Source: Chionis minor (lineage: Eukaryota > Chordata > Aves > Charadriiformes > Chionididae). Taken from it: a DNA stretch of 64,000 nt. The position numbers were made by a program, and so were the translations under genes. A model generated the notes under the pieces. The model worked only from the letters and a program-made list of their open reading frames with translations, was not told the origin of the DNA and searched no databases. The DNA lies in NCBI GenBank assembly GCA_013398295.1, contig VZSF01003003.1, positions 62,001 through 126,000 on the forward strand, written 5' to 3'. Below, piece by piece: positions 35,501-47,690 of this stretch (the stretch's first letter is position 1; each line of letters opens with the position of its first letter).

Positions 35501-38274
35501 GGGAAAGACCTGGCTGAAGTCATCACGGATAAAAATTGAGTGTAGGTAGATCCTATGAAGCCACAATGAGGGCAAGTATTGTCAGAGTCCTCTAATAGTA
35601 TCTTCCATTAAAGTGCTTATAACAGGGAATGGGCTCACACACTGCATTTTGATAACAATTTTCTAAGGTCATTTCCCAGACACAGAAATATAGCCTTTTT
35701 CAATTTAGCTAGAAGTTAGAGAGCTAATTTCTGCAAAACATGGCCATTTTTCATCTCATCCTGCATATGCAGTGCTTCCTTCCCCTTATGTTGTACATTG
35801 ACATTCACAGTCTGCAGTTTACAGGCACTGTTAAAAGCTTTTCATTTCACATTTGGAAGCTGAAGTTGTCTTAAAACTTTCCTTGCCTATTTTATCAGTC
35901 AACAAAAAGAATGAGGCACTGGGGGCCCAGGGTGTAATTATTGGTGGGATTAGACTAGCCCAGCACATGAAATACCTGTGTGTCCCTTCTGCAAACACGT
36001 ACTGCTTTTTTGCGGCAACTTGGATCATAATTTCAATAACGAACCTACTGTCATTTAACTGGAGTTCGGTTCTGCTGTGTGGTGCATAACGTCTCTTTAT
36101 TTTCAAGGAGATTTCGGAATGCTGATTTGTAGGTGTCTCTATACCAAATTGATTTTTTTACTCAGTTTTGCTCAAATAGCAGCTGTCAAATTACAGACCA
36201 AATGAAGAGATTTAATCTACATTTAACATAAAACTGCAGGTTAATGACATTGCTCTGAACAATCTAAGTACAGTAAAAAACCATGTAGTTCTGAAGTACT
36301 AAGTATAGACTCAGGACAAAAGTAAAGTTATATTGTCCAAAACAGCCAGACCCTGTTAGCCCATAACCCATGTTCAGGAATTAGTGAAGGCGACTGAATA
36401 AGGACCAGGTCCAAAGCTTGAATAAGTCAACATTAATTTTTCCTTTGGCTTTGATGGGCTTCAAGTTTAGAGTTCTTGGTTGCTACTATCCCTGCTAAAA
36501 TCAGCGTCAGAAACTCTACTGACAGCAGTGACGCAGAAACTGGTGGCAGAGGTCCTGTTTCAAAATTAAACACAAAAATCCTGTCATTTAGATTGGAATA
36601 AAATATCCTGAGCTAGATGGACAACAAGGTTGTAAGATCATGACTACAACCTTTGACTTTTAGAGGTCCTTCTGCCCTGTGTAATTCACAGCCCTGAAGT
36701 GTGGGGGAAGTTTGCTCTTCTATCTAACGGGTTACTCTGTAGATAACTACTTGAAAAAATTTAAGCTCTTGAACTCATTTACTGCCAAAAAAGTAGCACG
36801 TAATCATGACGTATCTTCAGGACCAGATGGGGTTCCAGGTTCTGCACTTTGAACCCAAGTGATTAAAGAGGAGCTCAAAGAACCATAGCCTATTTTATAA
36901 TTGATGATTTCTTTTCTTACTCATAGTAAGACTATTAATATATTCCTTACTTATTTGATATTTTATTATGCCTGAAGAAATGCTAATGTATTGTCTTTTA
37001 AAGAATTACAGGATGTGATAACTTAGAACGCTACATTGCTCACAGTTTTACAGACACTGAGATTCATATTGTAAATAGAAATGCTTCTGTTATTGTATCA
37101 AGACTATTAAATTTTAAACCCACTGCAACAGAAATAATCAACAATTTTTTTATGAGTCATAACAATCATAGTTGCTATAAATGTTAATGAAAAAATGGAG
37201 TGAAGAAACTGCATGAGTGATAAAAGTCATAACTTACACCAGACTTAATTTGTGTATTCACTATAAACTCAGTCTTCTATGGATCCACAAGTTTTGTCTG
37301 CTTCATTCCGGCATGCTTTTTCAAGTGTTAGCAATATTGCAGCACTGCTGCTCCAAACACTACCATTGTCATTGCGGGGCCACTCTCTGTGAACATAAAA
37401 TTATTTTGGCTCAGACCTGAAGCCGTTAGCAACTGATTAACAAAATTAGAAGTCTACGGGCTTGTACTGTTGGAGCTGAGGCAGACATACATCTTTCTCA
37501 TCGTGGAGCTGCGAAGGACAGGGAAAATGAATGAGGGCTCTGGTGAGCCAGCCAAAGGTGTGTCTGCTGTTTTCTAGGATAATTCCAAAGAAACTTTGTA
37601 GTTTCTTTCCAAGTCCAGGACCTGTTAAAAGCAAAAATGTCCCAAGATCAATAAAATGTCACCGTGCCTGAAGTGCAATGGAAATAAAAGCATTGGTTTC
37701 CTGATGTGGAATGAAGGATGTTCATATGGACTGGTACGTTACAATTCACACATGCCCTATTTCTGAGATGAGTGAGTGCCACATCCTCACATGGAAGAAG
37801 AGAGGTTTCCCTATGTGAATGCGAAATACTGTTCACAGGTTTAGTTTTTGTTTGAAAAGTACTTGACTACTGAAACTCGGATATTGTATTATTTCTGTAA
37901 ATGCACAATTATATTTTTCTTTTTTGCTTATTTTTGGCCCCGGTATGGTAAGAAGTCCCAACATTTTGGTTAAATAAATGTGAAAAATTATTCTTTTAAA
38001 TGGATTTGAATAGGCTGCTTTTTGATTCCCTTGCATCTTCAGACAAGAAGAATGGAAGTCCTGATGAAGTTTTTCTGTTGCTCAACATCTTAAATGTTTT
38101 CATCAGACATCTTTTTCGTGATCCTCTTTCACACATAAGCTTTTCCAGACTATCTGTCTTTCTGAGAAGGAGGCTGTAATTGCTGTTCTCTCAATCCCAG
38201 TGAGTCAGCTCAGTCCAGCTCAGGTCTTTAGGGTATGTCTTGCAAAAGGCAAAGCCAGGCTCAACTTCAACTTG
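32580..38274. other. Intergenic unique sequence
   Basis: No gene recognised over 5.7 kb. Short frames here are not supported by any motif. A likely decayed LINE reverse-transcriptase remnant lies near 36790-36910. Confidence 0.5.
36790..36910 (+). mobile_element. Possible ancient LINE (CR1/L3-like) reverse-transcriptase remnant
   Basis: One frame reads S-S-G-P-D-G-V-P, the conserved start of the LINE RT domain (usually A/S-x-G-P-D-G-I-P). It is followed at DNA level by GAGGAGCTCAAAGAACC, like the GAACTCAAA stretch of old CR1-type elements. Stops interrupt the frame. Divergence is high, so this rests on one motif plus weak similarity. Confidence 0.4.
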
Positions 38275-38572
38275 TCTCTTCTCCCATGTAACAAGCAATA
38301 GGACAAGAGGAAGTGGCCTCAAGTTGTGCCAGGGTAGGTTTAGGTTGGATATTAGGAAAAACTTCTTTACCAAAAGGGTTATCAAGCATTGGAACAGGCT
38401 GCCCAGGGAGGTGGTAGAATCGCCGTTCCTGGGGCTATTTAAAAGACAGGTGGACGTGGTGCTGGCGGACATGGTTTAGGGGTGGTTTTGGCATAGGTTT
38501 ATGGTTGGACTCGATGATCTTGAAGGTCTCTTCCAACCCAAGTCATCCCTTGATTCTATGATTCTGTGATTC
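38275..38572 (+). mobile_element. CR1 LINE, short 5'-truncated copy
   Basis: The start is CR1-like (AACAAGCAATAGGACAAGAG). The frame encodes the last ORF2 residues ([20 protein letters not shown] and R-L-P-R-E-V-V) to TAG at 38477-38479, then the 3'UTR (GGTTGGACTCGATGATCTTG) and ATTCTATG/ATTCTGTG tail units. It differs from the 31.96-kb copy in sequence and in 3'UTR, so it belongs to another CR1 subfamily. Confidence 0.92.
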
Positions 38573-41500
38573 AGGACAGCCAGCCTGCTGAGGTCAGGTC
38601 TACCTTCAGAAGAGATCCCAAATGGGCAGCACCACATGGTGGAAGGGATGAAGTGCCTGCAAAGGGTGGTCACTCAGACAGGTCTGTGCCAACTGCTCCT
38701 TAGTACCCAACATAACTCTCCTGTATGCCCTTTTACAGGCTGCTTCTTTCTCTGCTGTTGTTATTCATGCTTTGGATCACTCTGTAAGCACCGTGTGCCT
38801 TCTGGTGATATCTACATTTAGTGGCTAATGTAGGCATTTTAAGCGTCTCTTGAATACTTTGGCTCCTTCAGAGTCCTCAGCGATGTACTAATCCCTCTGA
38901 GGAATATACAGAAAAGGAGGAGTGGGAATATGCCTCTGAGAGAAAATCGTCGCACTCAAAGTATTCCCTGAAACCCCTTGTTATCCCACAGACCAACAGA
39001 TTCATACATCATTTTGCATCCAGCAGATTTGAATCATTTTTTTCGGTGTTCATACTCGCCATTGTTTGCTCTGCAAAATCTATTTTAGCTCTTCCAATTT
39101 CCCTTTAAGATATTGCTTGTTAAAATTTATGTCTCTTCTTAGTAGGATTTGTATGCCTACTTGTTGACAGAGAAGTACAAGACCTCTGAGTGTGTGAGTG
39201 TCAGAACATCAATGGATGTGCCACAATTTCCTGCAGGAAATCTCAGAATTTTTTGTCTGGATGCAGAAAAAAATGGATGTAATTCTGTGGTCTGTGGTGT
39301 GAAGAAGGTTGTCTTTTAAAAAATCATAGTTATACCCTTGACTCTAAAACAGATTTTCTGGTTGTATTAGGTTGTATTTGGATGCATTTTGTGAATATAC
39401 TTCAAACACTCACATTCAGTCCACAAACCTCATCTCTTAGACCCATGAAAAGCAGCTACTAACTTCTTCCGTAATGGTACTTTGGGGTATTCTCCTAACC
39501 GGTTTCAGTGTGGTTTGCGTGGTTCCTTACAGTGTCTATTACCTACCTAATAAGTTTTCTTCCGCGATGAATCCAATCAACCTCTTCTGCAACCAATACC
39601 AAAGCCATGTTACAAGGAGGGTCTTTTTTGGCATGCATCAAAAACCCCATCAGTGCATTCAAATCACCAGATCAAGGAAAGTCTGGAGCACTTCTCTTCG
39701 TTACCTTGCCGATGAAACAAAAATCTTATGCCAGACTTGTAACTTCAGAAGAAGATCTAATATTTGAGGCTGTGATATTTTAAGATGTTGTTCTTTCAAC
39801 TTACAGAACTGTGTGCTGAAAAGTAAGGCTAGTAAGGGACAGTCAGGGTTGAAAGGGAATCGATCCTAGCTCAAAAATGGAATAATTTCCAGTTCAAATT
39901 AATTTGCATGTTCTAGTGGTATAAACTGATGAGAGCAGAAGTGATGAGACATTATAGATAACTGTTAAGTTGTACCATGAGCTAAAGAATATCCAGGGCA
40001 TTGCATGTTGAAGTAAGCTTATTAGTAACATTAAGAAATATCAATTACACACGGCTTTCACAAAACTGCCCTTGATGTATTAGATTAAAAAGCCTGATAG
40101 GTAAGTATTTAGCTACTCTAGGTGGAAATATCCAAGGAGGGGAAAGTGCCTTTTCCAAGAGTTTTGAATGCTTTCGAAACCTCAGGGCTACCTTATGATT
40201 AAATATTGGGGAAAAATACTTTTAGAAAACTGCTACATAAATCACTGTGGTATGAAAGCTGGCAAGGACTGCTGGCTCTGAGGCGCTGTGTTAGCTCGTG
40301 GCTCCCCACCTTACCCACCACAGCGTTGGATTCATTCTGGTTTTGCACAGTGTTTCTGTAGGTTGCTGCTATGTTTCTCTTGCAGTAAAATATCCCAGTG
40401 GTGAACACCAACCTAGTGTGAAAAGTAGTGTGTGCAGATATGTCCAAGAGAATATTTGTCACAACATGCACCCCACAACTGAGCGGCCAATGCAGTTTGT
40501 AACCACGTTAACCTGTATCAAAACATGTCAGCAGTGGGTTATTTTAATGAAATCTGTTTATCTTTTCAGCAGAGTTCTCCAGGAAACTGCCTGCCTTGTC
40601 TGTTCTGTAAGGCATGTCCTCGCTGCAGACTTCAGTCAGTGTAGCTATGTGAGTCGGGACAGGGTATGTGCCAAAAGAGACCCATGTGACTCTCCTGGAC
40701 GATGTCTCTGGTACCAACCGTGCCATGGCTTGCACAGAGGGTCTACAGTGATTGTGCTACGTCTCTCTCTCCATCCTTTGCTGCTCCACAGTCCTCGATA
40801 ACATCAAATCTGAATTGTGTGTCTTCATTTTGAGCTCAAGAAGTTCACTATGGCCTATACCCTGCCCACAATGCCAGCTGTCCTCCCCATATGGACCAAT
40901 TTCCAAATGACCGTCTTTGTGCTTTCTCCTATTCTGTGCCTCATGTTTGGGGAAAAATGACTTACCGATAACACCCTCCTACCAACCCCCCCACACTCTT
41001 CTGCGAATCACTGCCTAAAATTCTTTCCTTTGCTTGACATTTTTAAAACCTTGGCAACTATCAAGTTCCTTATGTGCCAAGAATAGCGTCTGTCATGGTG
41101 ACCATCACTATCTCCCTCGTTTCCTGAAGTTCCTGGCTGTCTGCATTTGTTTTTCTACGGTTCTGAGAACAATGAGCTCTGGTGACATCTACATACCAGC
41201 ATGACACAGAAACAATAACAACATCACATAAAATAACAGGCCTGCAGTTAAAATAAAAGCATATATTAAGGAAGCTGAGGGGGCAAAATGGAACAGCTTA
41301 GCTGTTTGGCTTGATTGAGCAGCAAGTGGACAGCACAGAGTAGAGGACAAACGTAATTTGGGAATATTTATGGAAGGATGACTGCATGATGTGCAGATTA
41401 GAGGTATGTGCTTTGATGGGAGAACTGGCATCCCCCAGATTTGTCTGGGTGAAGATAGGTTACTAGGAACACTGTGAGCCTTGTTGACTAAGCTCACTCT

Positions 41501-43187
41501 TTCTATGCAGTCCACTTGCTACTGCCTAGTCACCATTTCTGACTATAGACCTCACACTTGAGCACCTTGTGAAAGCATTTCTTGCTTGTAAGTAGACATT
41601 GCTACAAGCCCACCTCTGCACCAAGAGCAGAATTGTGCCCTATGGCCACTTCCTCGTAGGGACAAAATGGAGGTACTTCATGTCAAGCTGAAGACTGAGG
41701 TCAATCTGTATTATACAATGGAAATTGCACATGGAAAAGAAAAACAAAGATGCATGATTGAAAAGGCATGAATCCTATGTTTCATCAGAGGAATTTTTGT
41801 TACCCCAGAGGCCCAACATGTCTGAGATGTCTGACTGGGACAGGCCAAGGCAATACAGGGTCCTTTTCTGGAGGGGCAGCAGTTGGCTAGGGTATACCAG
41901 GGCATCGAATTTAGAGCTGGATATGACTTGTGCAATGAACAACAGATTTGCTTTCTTTTTCTAGACCTTAGTTTTGGGCTTTAAGCAAACAGGCAGTTCT
42001 ACAGAAAACACAGATCTTTCTGTGAAATTGCTTTAGCAAGGAGGTTTTTAATCCACCAGTATCTGTAAGTCATTGTCATCTCTGACAACTGCTGTTTTCA
42101 TGTGCCAATCATTAAAATACAATGTCAGGATGCTTTGATTTTTAGCTGAACCAAACGCATATGATACCAAACATAGAATCCTATGTTTGCATGCCCAGTT
42201 AAAAAGTAACATATACTCACTGTCACTTTTTGAATGCCTCTATATCTTTCATTTTGTTCAGAAACTTTTTTTAAAAAATACTATTTTACTGCAGGATAAT
42301 CCTATAAAGTACTTCACTGAAGCTGCTGGATGTGACAAAAGACTTCCAGGACGAACGATGAGACCATTAAATGCCTTCTTGTTTAACAGTAGCTGTAAAA
42401 ATGGGAAGCTTAGCTTCATGCAGGTTTAAGCAGGACCTCAGGAAGCCAGCTGAACAGATTTCTCTAGGGACTTGACATTGAATATAAAGGTAATTTGTAT
42501 TTTGGTTTATTTCACTCTGTGTGTATCAGTGTGTGTACAGAAGTGGCAGAAGAAGCAGAGAAAGGGCAAGAAACTCAAGAAGACATCCAGAGTGGATGCA
42601 ATGGTGGCAACATGGAAGGAGATGAAAGACTGAGAGAGGATGAGTGACTGTAACTCCTTGGCTGAAGGAGACGGAGAATTATGAGGAAAGGATCTGTCTT
42701 ACTGTGTCCATAGAAAGCGGGGTAGGTGCATAGTCAGCAAGCCTGCTTTCTTAAAATAAAGTTGTTTGAGAAACTGAAGATCTGTGGACTATAATGAAAT
42801 CGAATAGAAATTCTTCTTAAGCCGCAGGACATAAACTGAGGCTGGTGATTTCTAAAGGGGGCAAGGGAATGAAAGCTGAGCTCCCTGTAATTTTATGAAA
42901 AAAATTTAAATATAATAGGAAAGTTGATGTCCTCTAACTTTAGCCATGTGAAGCCAGGGGCCATGGGTAACCTCTAGAAATATCTCTTCACTCTCTCTCT
43001 TCACTTTCTGTGAATGAAAAATAGGCAGTTAACTTAGACCAGGTACAAAATAAAGTGAATGGGGAGCTAAAGTGAGGTGAAGATAAGTCTCACATGTGCC
43101 TCTCGCATATCTAGAAGGATGGTGTAAATCAGTAAGATCCTCTGAAGGGAGGAGTTTTATTCACTCCAGCAAGGACTGATGGATTAT
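38573..43187. other. Intergenic unique sequence
   Basis: No gene or repeat recognised. The longest non-repeat frame of the window (40298-40801, +, 167 codons) lies here. It has Cys/His-rich but unpatterned composition and no family motif, and is most likely chance. Confidence 0.5.
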
Positions 43188-44885
43188 TGTTCTGTGTAAA
43201 GGACAATCACTTTGAATGTTGTCTTTTTCAAGCTTCACTGTTGTCTAGGCTGCCCTTGAGCTTCACATTCCCCACCAGCCCCTCCTTGTTGGTGAGAACA
43301 AGATCCAGCACAGCACCTCTCCTCATTGGCTCCTCTATTACTTGGAGAAGGAAGTTGTCATGAAGGAATTCCAGGAACCTCCTGGATTGCTTATGCCCCG
43401 CCGTGTTGTCCCTCCAACAGATACTGGTGTGGTTGAAGTCGACCACGAAGACCAGGGCTTGTGAACGTGAGGCTGCTTCTATGTATAGAGGGCCTCATCC
43501 GCTCAGTCTTCCTGGTTGGGTGGCCTGTAGCAGACCCCCACTGTAACATCACCTGTCCCTGCCCTCCCTTTAATCCTGACAAATTGTCCTGGTTTGAGGT
43601 TTCATTCAAGTAGTTTCATTTTTTTCTAAACTCATAAGTGTCTTAATCTCTCCCTCCTCTCCTTGGAGGTAGAGCTGGGGGAGAGCATCTGTTGTTCATC
43701 TCAGTGGCCAGTCTGGCCCAAACCACGACACTCAAAAGCTCTGGTTCAGCTCCTCATCCATCCCCACGTGGAGCTCCACACACTCCAGCTGGTCACTGAC
43801 ATAGAGTGCAATACCCATCTCCTCGTCTCCCCTGCCTGTCCTTACTAAAGAGCCTGTGTCCTTCCATTCCAACACTCCAGTCGTAAGAGCCATCCCACCA
43901 TGTCTCCATAATGCCAATAATATCACAGCCCTACAGGCATGTGTGCATCTCTAACTCCTGTTGTTTATTCCCCATGCTATGTGCGTTTGCATAGAGGCAT
44001 TTCAGTTGGGCCCCTGGTAAAGCTAAGTTACTGGCTGGACTGGCTGGAATTCCTTTGTGCTGCACTCCTGCTGACCTGTGATCTTTATCCAGTCTCCAGG
44101 CATCTATTGTGGGCACTGGCATTAAACTAGTAGGAGTGGGATGGGTTGAGGTTCCTCTCCCCAGGCAGCTTCAGTTTAAAGCCCTCTTCATGAGCTTGGC
44201 AAGCTTATGACCGAAGATGCTCTTCCCGTTCTCTGACAGATGGACTCTGTCAGCCCTCAGTAGACCTGGTTTCTCAAAGTGAGTCCCATGACCTAAGTAG
44301 TCCAACTGCTGTCTGTGGCACCAGTCCTGTAGCCATTTGTGGATTTGCCATATTTGACTGGTGCTTTCAAACCCCCTTTCCTTTGACCAGGAGGATTGAT
44401 GAAAAACCTACCTGCGCCCCAGAGTCCCTTACCACTGCTCTCAGGGCTCTGTGATCCTTCTTGGTTCTCCTCAGGCCCATATTAAACAATGGTAGCAGAT
44501 AATAGTGGAGTGTACGAGGCTTGGAAGTCTTTCAGTGATGTCCCTGATATGAGCCCCCAGTAAGCAGCACCGCAGAGTGCATCAGGTCGGCAAATGGGTG
44601 CCTTCTGTACCTCTCAGAAGAGAGTCGCCAGCTACCATTACCCATCAGCTGTTCTTAGTTGCGCTGGGTGTTATGTAGGGAGAGATCAGGCTACCTTACT
44701 CAGCTTCACCGCCTCGCCTGATGCGACAAGTCTTTCCTCTTCAATCTGCAGAGCGGTGAAGCGTTTCGGCAAGGGCACCTCAGGCTTTAGGGGGAACTCT
44801 CTTCCTCCTGCTGGTCCTTGCTGTTGCCAGTTTCCATTCTTCTTCCATTCTTTTTTCATTTCTTCTAACAAATTAGAACCACCTG
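43188..44885 (-). mobile_element. CR1 LINE, 3'-truncated: ORF1 esterase-like end plus ORF2 endonuclease start
   Basis: Read on the minus strand from about 44885 down. First comes a polar ORF1 part (P-L-P-K-R-F-T-A-L-Q-I-E-E-E-R). Broken frames follow with H-Y-Y-L-L-P-L-F-N-M-G and R-A-L-R-A-V-V-R-D-S-G-A-Q-V, and an ORF1 end D-R-V-H-L-S-E-N-G-K-S-I-F-G-H-K-L-A-K, closing R-A-L-N-stop near 44180. ORF2 follows: K-C-L-Y-A-N-A-H-S-M-G-N-K-Q (about 44000), G-I-A-L-Y-V, and D-F-N-H-T-S-I-C-W with F-L-L-Q-V-I-E-E-P and V-L-T-N-K-E-G-L-V-G-N-V-K-L, typical of the CR1 AP-endonuclease. Similarity ends near 43200; RT and 3'UTR are missing. Several stops and frameshifts make it inactive. Losing the 3' rather than the 5' end is unusual for CR1. 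Confidence 0.88.
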
Positions 44886-45220
44886 AGATTTCTTTTCCCC
44901 TACATTTTGAAGTCAGTTATTCCTTCCAATCTTTCAAAATACGCTGAGAAAATGAAATTAGTAAATATTGCTTTTTACATCAAATTTCGACCTTTCAACC
45001 TATTTTTATAGGAAAAATATTTGCTAGAGTAAGCAGTTCTAGAAGACAGCTGTGTGATTTATTTTTCTTTGTTGTTATACAGCATTTCTGCTCCGTAGAT
45101 ATCAGACAGATGAAGTAAAATTGCCTCTCATTTCACTGAATAGCTTGTGACAATAGGTTGATGAAAAAAAAATATTTCACAGGATTAAGATCACTATAAA
45201 AAAGCTCCATATTTTTAGCA
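43188..45220. repeat. First copy of a triplicated segment (likely assembly artefact)
   Basis: Its bases recur, with no difference that I noticed, as 45222-47032 (matching 43188-44998, offset 2034) and 47034-47690 (matching 44564-45220, offset 2470). The copy ends exactly at the N at 45221. The third copy ends at the point corresponding to 45220 and continues into new sequence at 47691. The real locus is probably 43188-45220 joined directly to 47691. Confidence 0.85.
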
Positions 45221-45221
45221 N
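45221..45221. other. Single-N gap between contigs
   Basis: An isolated N at the exact junction where sequence jumps back to a copy of position 43188. It behaves as a placeholder gap, not as an ambiguous base call. Confidence 0.9.
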
Positions 45222-46919
45222 TGTTCTGTGTAAAGGACAATCACTTTGAATGTTGTCTTTTTCAAGCTTCACTGTTGTCTAGGCTGCCCTTGAGCTTCAC
45301 ATTCCCCACCAGCCCCTCCTTGTTGGTGAGAACAAGATCCAGCACAGCACCTCTCCTCATTGGCTCCTCTATTACTTGGAGAAGGAAGTTGTCATGAAGG
45401 AATTCCAGGAACCTCCTGGATTGCTTATGCCCCGCCGTGTTGTCCCTCCAACAGATACTGGTGTGGTTGAAGTCGACCACGAAGACCAGGGCTTGTGAAC
45501 GTGAGGCTGCTTCTATGTATAGAGGGCCTCATCCGCTCAGTCTTCCTGGTTGGGTGGCCTGTAGCAGACCCCCACTGTAACATCACCTGTCCCTGCCCTC
45601 CCTTTAATCCTGACAAATTGTCCTGGTTTGAGGTTTCATTCAAGTAGTTTCATTTTTTTCTAAACTCATAAGTGTCTTAATCTCTCCCTCCTCTCCTTGG
45701 AGGTAGAGCTGGGGGAGAGCATCTGTTGTTCATCTCAGTGGCCAGTCTGGCCCAAACCACGACACTCAAAAGCTCTGGTTCAGCTCCTCATCCATCCCCA
45801 CGTGGAGCTCCACACACTCCAGCTGGTCACTGACATAGAGTGCAATACCCATCTCCTCGTCTCCCCTGCCTGTCCTTACTAAAGAGCCTGTGTCCTTCCA
45901 TTCCAACACTCCAGTCGTAAGAGCCATCCCACCATGTCTCCATAATGCCAATAATATCACAGCCCTACAGGCATGTGTGCATCTCTAACTCCTGTTGTTT
46001 ATTCCCCATGCTATGTGCGTTTGCATAGAGGCATTTCAGTTGGGCCCCTGGTAAAGCTAAGTTACTGGCTGGACTGGCTGGAATTCCTTTGTGCTGCACT
46101 CCTGCTGACCTGTGATCTTTATCCAGTCTCCAGGCATCTATTGTGGGCACTGGCATTAAACTAGTAGGAGTGGGATGGGTTGAGGTTCCTCTCCCCAGGC
46201 AGCTTCAGTTTAAAGCCCTCTTCATGAGCTTGGCAAGCTTATGACCGAAGATGCTCTTCCCGTTCTCTGACAGATGGACTCTGTCAGCCCTCAGTAGACC
46301 TGGTTTCTCAAAGTGAGTCCCATGACCTAAGTAGTCCAACTGCTGTCTGTGGCACCAGTCCTGTAGCCATTTGTGGATTTGCCATATTTGACTGGTGCTT
46401 TCAAACCCCCTTTCCTTTGACCAGGAGGATTGATGAAAAACCTACCTGCGCCCCAGAGTCCCTTACCACTGCTCTCAGGGCTCTGTGATCCTTCTTGGTT
46501 CTCCTCAGGCCCATATTAAACAATGGTAGCAGATAATAGTGGAGTGTACGAGGCTTGGAAGTCTTTCAGTGATGTCCCTGATATGAGCCCCCAGTAAGCA
46601 GCACCGCAGAGTGCATCAGGTCGGCAAATGGGTGCCTTCTGTACCTCTCAGAAGAGAGTCGCCAGCTACCATTACCCATCAGCTGTTCTTAGTTGCGCTG
46701 GGTGTTATGTAGGGAGAGATCAGGCTACCTTACTCAGCTTCACCGCCTCGCCTGATGCGACAAGTCTTTCCTCTTCAATCTGCAGAGCGGTGAAGCGTTT
46801 CGGCAAGGGCACCTCAGGCTTTAGGGGGAACTCTCTTCCTCCTGCTGGTCCTTGCTGTTGCCAGTTTCCATTCTTCTTCCATTCTTTTTTCATTTCTTCT
46901 AACAAATTAGAACCACCTG
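45222..46919 (-). mobile_element. Second copy of the 3'-truncated CR1 (false duplicate)
   Basis: Apparently the same as the element at 43188-44885, including every stop and frameshift, at an offset of 2034 bp. Independent CR1 insertions would have diverged and would not share flanks, so this is duplicated assembly sequence, not a second insertion. Confidence 0.85.
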
Positions 46920-47032
46920 AGATTTCTTTTCCCCTACATTTTGAAGTCAGTTATTCCTTCCAATCTTTCAAAATACGCTGAGAAAATGAAATTAGTAAAT
47001 ATTGCTTTTTACATCAAATTTCGACCTTTCAA
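45222..47032. repeat. Second copy of the triplicated segment
   Basis: Corresponds to 43188-44998. It starts right after the N at 45221 and ends right before the N at 47033. It is wholly contained in copy 1, as expected for a redundant contig placed in a scaffold. Confidence 0.85.
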
Positions 47033-47033
47033 N
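47033..47033. other. Single-N gap between contigs
   Basis: An isolated N where sequence jumps from the equivalent of 44998 back to the equivalent of 44564. A 158-codon frame crossing it (46941-47417) is an artefact of the join. Confidence 0.9.
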
Positions 47034-47355
47034 GCAGCACCGCAGAGTGCATCAGGTCGGCAAATGGGTGCCTTCTGTACCTCTCAGAAGAGAGTCGCCA
47101 GCTACCATTACCCATCAGCTGTTCTTAGTTGCGCTGGGTGTTATGTAGGGAGAGATCAGGCTACCTTACTCAGCTTCACCGCCTCGCCTGATGCGACAAG
47201 TCTTTCCTCTTCAATCTGCAGAGCGGTGAAGCGTTTCGGCAAGGGCACCTCAGGCTTTAGGGGGAACTCTCTTCCTCCTGCTGGTCCTTGCTGTTGCCAG
47301 TTTCCATTCTTCTTCCATTCTTTTTTCATTTCTTCTAACAAATTAGAACCACCTG
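47034..47355 (-). mobile_element. Third, partial copy of the 3'-truncated CR1 (5' part only)
   Basis: Repeats the 44564-44885 part of the element (the polar ORF1 piece) at offset 2470. It is part of the contig that continues into unique sequence at 47691. Confidence 0.8.
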
Positions 47356-47690
47356 AGATTTCTTTTCCCCTACATTTTGAAGTCAGTTATTCCTTCCAAT
47401 CTTTCAAAATACGCTGAGAAAATGAAATTAGTAAATATTGCTTTTTACATCAAATTTCGACCTTTCAACCTATTTTTATAGGAAAAATATTTGCTAGAGT
47501 AAGCAGTTCTAGAAGACAGCTGTGTGATTTATTTTTCTTTGTTGTTATACAGCATTTCTGCTCCGTAGATATCAGACAGATGAAGTAAAATTGCCTCTCA
47601 TTTCACTGAATAGCTTGTGACAATAGGTTGATGAAAAAAAAATATTTCACAGGATTAAGATCACTATAAAAAAGCTCCATATTTTTAGCA
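47034..47690. repeat. Third copy of the triplicated segment (partial)
   Basis: Corresponds to 44564-45220. Its last 222 bp repeat the flank 44999-45220, present at the end of copy 1 but absent from copy 2. It joins seamlessly to the unique sequence from 47691. Confidence 0.85.

Noticed and set aside
40298..40801. Longest non-repeat open frame (167 codons, + strand)
   Set aside because: No splice context, no family motif, no signal peptide or domain pattern. A frame of this length is expected by chance in 64 kb of vertebrate DNA.
46941..47417. 158-codon + strand frame
   Set aside because: It crosses the N at 47033 and exists only because of the contig join; it is antisense to CR1.
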